Assembly: GCA_031288745.1 (NCBI GenBank)
Contig: JAITQT010000404.1
Coordinates: forward strand, 1-17,248
Source of the DNA: Deltaproteobacteria bacterium
GTDB lineage: Bacteria > Desulfobacterota > Desulfarculia > Adiutricales > Adiutricaceae
DNA length: 17,248 bases
Direction: 5' to 3'
Below are positions 15,801-17,248 of this stretch, one piece after another. A program made the translations under genes and the position numbers. Within the stretch, counting starts at the first letter, position 1; every line of letters starts with the position of its first letter. The notes beneath the pieces were generated by a model, which worked only from the letters and a program-made list of their open reading frames with translations, made no database searches and had not been told where the DNA came from.

Positions 15801-16895
15801 ATGGAGAGCGTCCCAATATTGGAACTCAAAGGCCAGGGCTTGGCCTTGGGTCGGGCCCACGGCGAGGCCTTGCGCGATAAGATAACTGAGTTTGTCGAAA
15901 CGGCCCATAGGGTCCATTTGGAGAATGTGGGCTTAAAAATTGAGCGCGAGGATTTGTTGACTCTTAGTCAAAGAAACCTAGGGTTTTTTAAAAATTATTC
16001 TCCTATTCTCTTCGAAGAGCTAGAGGGAATAGCTCAAGGCTCTAACCGCTCTCTTATAGATATCATATTAATAAATTCTTTTTTAGAATTAGAAGATCTA
16101 AGGGCCCCGGCCCTAGGCCCTAGACTTCGCTCTGATCGTTTATGGGGCTGTACTAGCTTTAACGTTAAGGCCAAGGCCGCCTCTGACGGCCCCATAATTG
16201 GTCAAACCTACGATATGGAGGCCTATTACGCCCGCTTTAATGCGGTGTTAAAGATTACTAAGCTAAGCGGCCAAAAACAGATTATCTACACTTTGGCTGG
16301 TATTTTGGGGCTCAATGGCCTAAATAGCGACGGTCTGGCTCTAGTTATCAATAAATTAGTCGCTAGAGACGCCCGGCCAGGGGTGATATATCCTTTTGTA
16401 GTCCGTAAGGCGCTTGATCAACAAAGGATTGGCGACGCTTTTGGCGCGGTGGCCTTTTGTGGCCGAGCCACGGCTATGAATTATCAGCTTAATTGCGCTG
16501 ATTCCGTGGCCTTTTGTTTAGAAACCACGGCCACTCGTTTCGCGCAATTGGATTTTAGCCATAGTTTGGCCCATTCCAACCATTTTCTCCATCCCGACCT
16601 TAAGCCGTTGGAAGAAAGCGGCTGGCTATCCCACGGCGGCTCCTACGTGCGCCTCCAGGTGGCCCAAGAGATTTTAGACCAATATAAAGGCCGGTTAGAT
16701 AGCCAGATATTAAAAACTCTATGTCGCAACCACGTAAATAGGCCCCGCTCTATTTGCGCCCATGGCTATCCCGACGAGCCCGATTATTTTTCCTACGCTT
16801 CCATCTCTGCAGTGATTATCGAGCCCTCCAAGGCTTTGATGCATTTTTGCGGGGCCTACCCTTGCCAAAACGAATTTCAAACCATAACCATTTAG
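15801..16895 (+). CDS. C45-family Ntn hydrolase / acyltransferase (isopenicillin N acyltransferase-like)
   Basis: A 364-residue protein of the C45 peptidase/AAT family, whose members self-cleave before a Cys that becomes the N-terminal nucleophile. The site is WGCTSFN, with cleavage expected between Gly116 and Cys117 to give subunits of about 13 and 27 kDa. Other family features are GQTYDM (Asp138), SNHF (Asn260-Phe262) and a C-terminal YPCQNEF. No signal peptide or membrane segment is seen, so it is likely cytosolic. Family members hydrolyse or form amides (penicillin acyl exchange, N-acyl amino acids); the substrate here is unknown. An ATG at 15795 in the same frame gives two more residues, but the RBS GAGG (15791-15794) abuts it, whereas 15801 has a six-base spacing and is preferred. 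It sits between tatB and tatC on the same strand. Confidence 0.8.
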   Translation: MESVPILELKGQGLALGRAHGEALRDKITEFVETAHRVHLENVGLKIEREDLLTLSQRNLGFFKNYSPILFEELEGIAQGSNRSLIDIILINSFLELEDLRAPALGPRLRSDRLWGCTSFNVKAKAASDGPIIGQTYDMEAYYARFNAVLKITKLSGQKQIIYTLAGILGLNGLNSDGLALVINKLVARDARPGVIYPFVVRKALDQQRIGDAFGAVAFCGRATAMNYQLNCADSVAFCLETTATRFAQLDFSHSLAHSNHFLHPDLKPLEESGWLSHGGSYVRLQVAQEILDQYKGRLDSQILKTLCRNHVNRPRSICAHGYPDEPDYFSYASISAVIIEPSKALMHFCGAYPCQNEFQTITI

Positions 16896-16984
16896 TTCAG
16901 GCTGCGCCCGCGTTTTAGTATAGCCTGGTTTCTATTTTAGGTTAATCGGCTAACGGCTCGGTTTTTAGAGTATTTAGGTGAGCT

Positions 16985-17248
16985 TTGTTTTTTTTTAAGT
17001 CCAAGCCCAAGCCCAAGTCTAAGTTGGATAAGGCCCCAATTAAGGTCAATTCGTCGGAATCTAAAGAAGTTTCTCTAGCCTCTATAGAAAACGCGAATTT
17101 TTGGCCCCAGTCTAAATCCGAAGGAGAGAAAGGCTTAACGGAAGCGGCCGAGGGGCAAAAGAAAAGCGTGGTCATGGACTTTTATGGGCACTTGGGTGAA
17201 CTTAGGCGTAGGATTATCGCTTGCTTAATTTGTCTTTTGGCGGCCACA
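16985..17248 (+). CDS. tatC: Twin-arginine translocase subunit TatC (5' part, runs off the window)
   Basis: From an ATG at 17174 the frame reads MDFYGHLGELRRRIIACLI..., the canonical TatC N-terminus: the HLxELRxRI signature before the first transmembrane helix. TatC is the polytopic receptor for twin-arginine signal peptides. The frame is open upstream to a stop at 16979 and has no ATG before 17174. A TTG at 16985 preceded by AGGTGA (16976-16981) is the best-supported start I see. It would add 63 mostly hydrophilic residues beginning with a Lys/Pro/Ser-rich stretch (KSKPKPKSK). A GTG at 17168 or the ATG at 17174 are alternatives, with only AGGGG (17151-17155) rather far upstream. The 90 bp before 16985 hold a weak stem (CAGGCT/AGCCTG, 16898-16927). 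The gene is cut by the window end. The identity is firm; the start is not. Confidence 0.75.
   Translation, partial: MFFFKSKPKPKSKLDKAPIKVNSSESKEVSLASIENANFWPQSKSEGEKGLTEAAEGQKKSVVMDFYGHLGELRRRIIACLICLLAAT

Noticed and set aside
16942..17175. Minus-strand open frame before tatC
   Set aside because: It overlaps the putative TatC extension; its protein is the complement of the Lys/Pro repeat and has no recognisable family.

Overview
The window is a bacterial chromosome segment dominated by two giant genes for an iterative fatty-acid/polyketide megasynthase of the PUFA-synthase (Pfa) or 'secondary lipid synthase' class. A uracil-DNA-glycosylase-like gene and a twin-arginine translocation (tat) locus follow on the same strand. 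The organism is probably deltaproteobacterial in the old sense (Desulfobacterota/Myxococcota). The inference rests on the KS-CLF-AT-DH-DH fusion, which resembles myxobacterial Pfa3, and on the compact tatAB pair; it is not proven. Genes look moderately GC-balanced, while the spacers are strikingly AT-rich.

Layout. Positions 1-137 (minus strand) hold the first 45 codons of a gene leaving the window, possibly an IS701-like transposase. Positions 138-1162 are about 1 kb without a gene: a very AT-rich stretch, several hairpins, a strong intrinsic terminator (933-958), a 7+7 palindrome (995-1011) and a TATAAT box (1036-1041). Positions 1163-6718 encode a PfaA-like protein (KS, degenerate AT, three ACPs, KR). 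After a 167-bp spacer, 6886-13884 encodes a KS-CLF-AT-DH-DH protein. A family-4 UDG-like gene (13881-14828) overlaps its stop by 4 bp. A 287-bp spacer with a candidate promoter and palindrome precedes tatA (15116-15331) and tatB (15334-15657). A C45-family Ntn hydrolase/acyltransferase gene (start chosen at 15801) lies between tatB and a tatC gene that runs off the right edge.

How the genes fit together. The two megasynthase proteins complement each other. Protein 1 supplies the carrier domains, one ketosynthase and the ketoreductase, but its AT has lost the GHSxG and GQGSQ hallmarks. Protein 2 supplies an intact AT (Ser1056/His1178), a second active KS, a chain-length-factor-like KS lacking the Cys, and two FabA-type dehydratase didomains. 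No enoyl reductase (PfaD) or phosphopantetheinyl transferase (PfaE) is visible, so these must act from elsewhere or the product stays unreduced at the enoyl step. A three-block sequence motif is shared by the leaders of both megasynthase genes, suggesting common regulation.

Most notable observations: the split of AT function between the two proteins, the shared leader motif, the structured RNA-like leader region, the UDG homologue that keeps its Fe-S cysteines but not its catalytic motifs, the C45 gene inside the tat locus, and a probable N-terminal extension of TatC.
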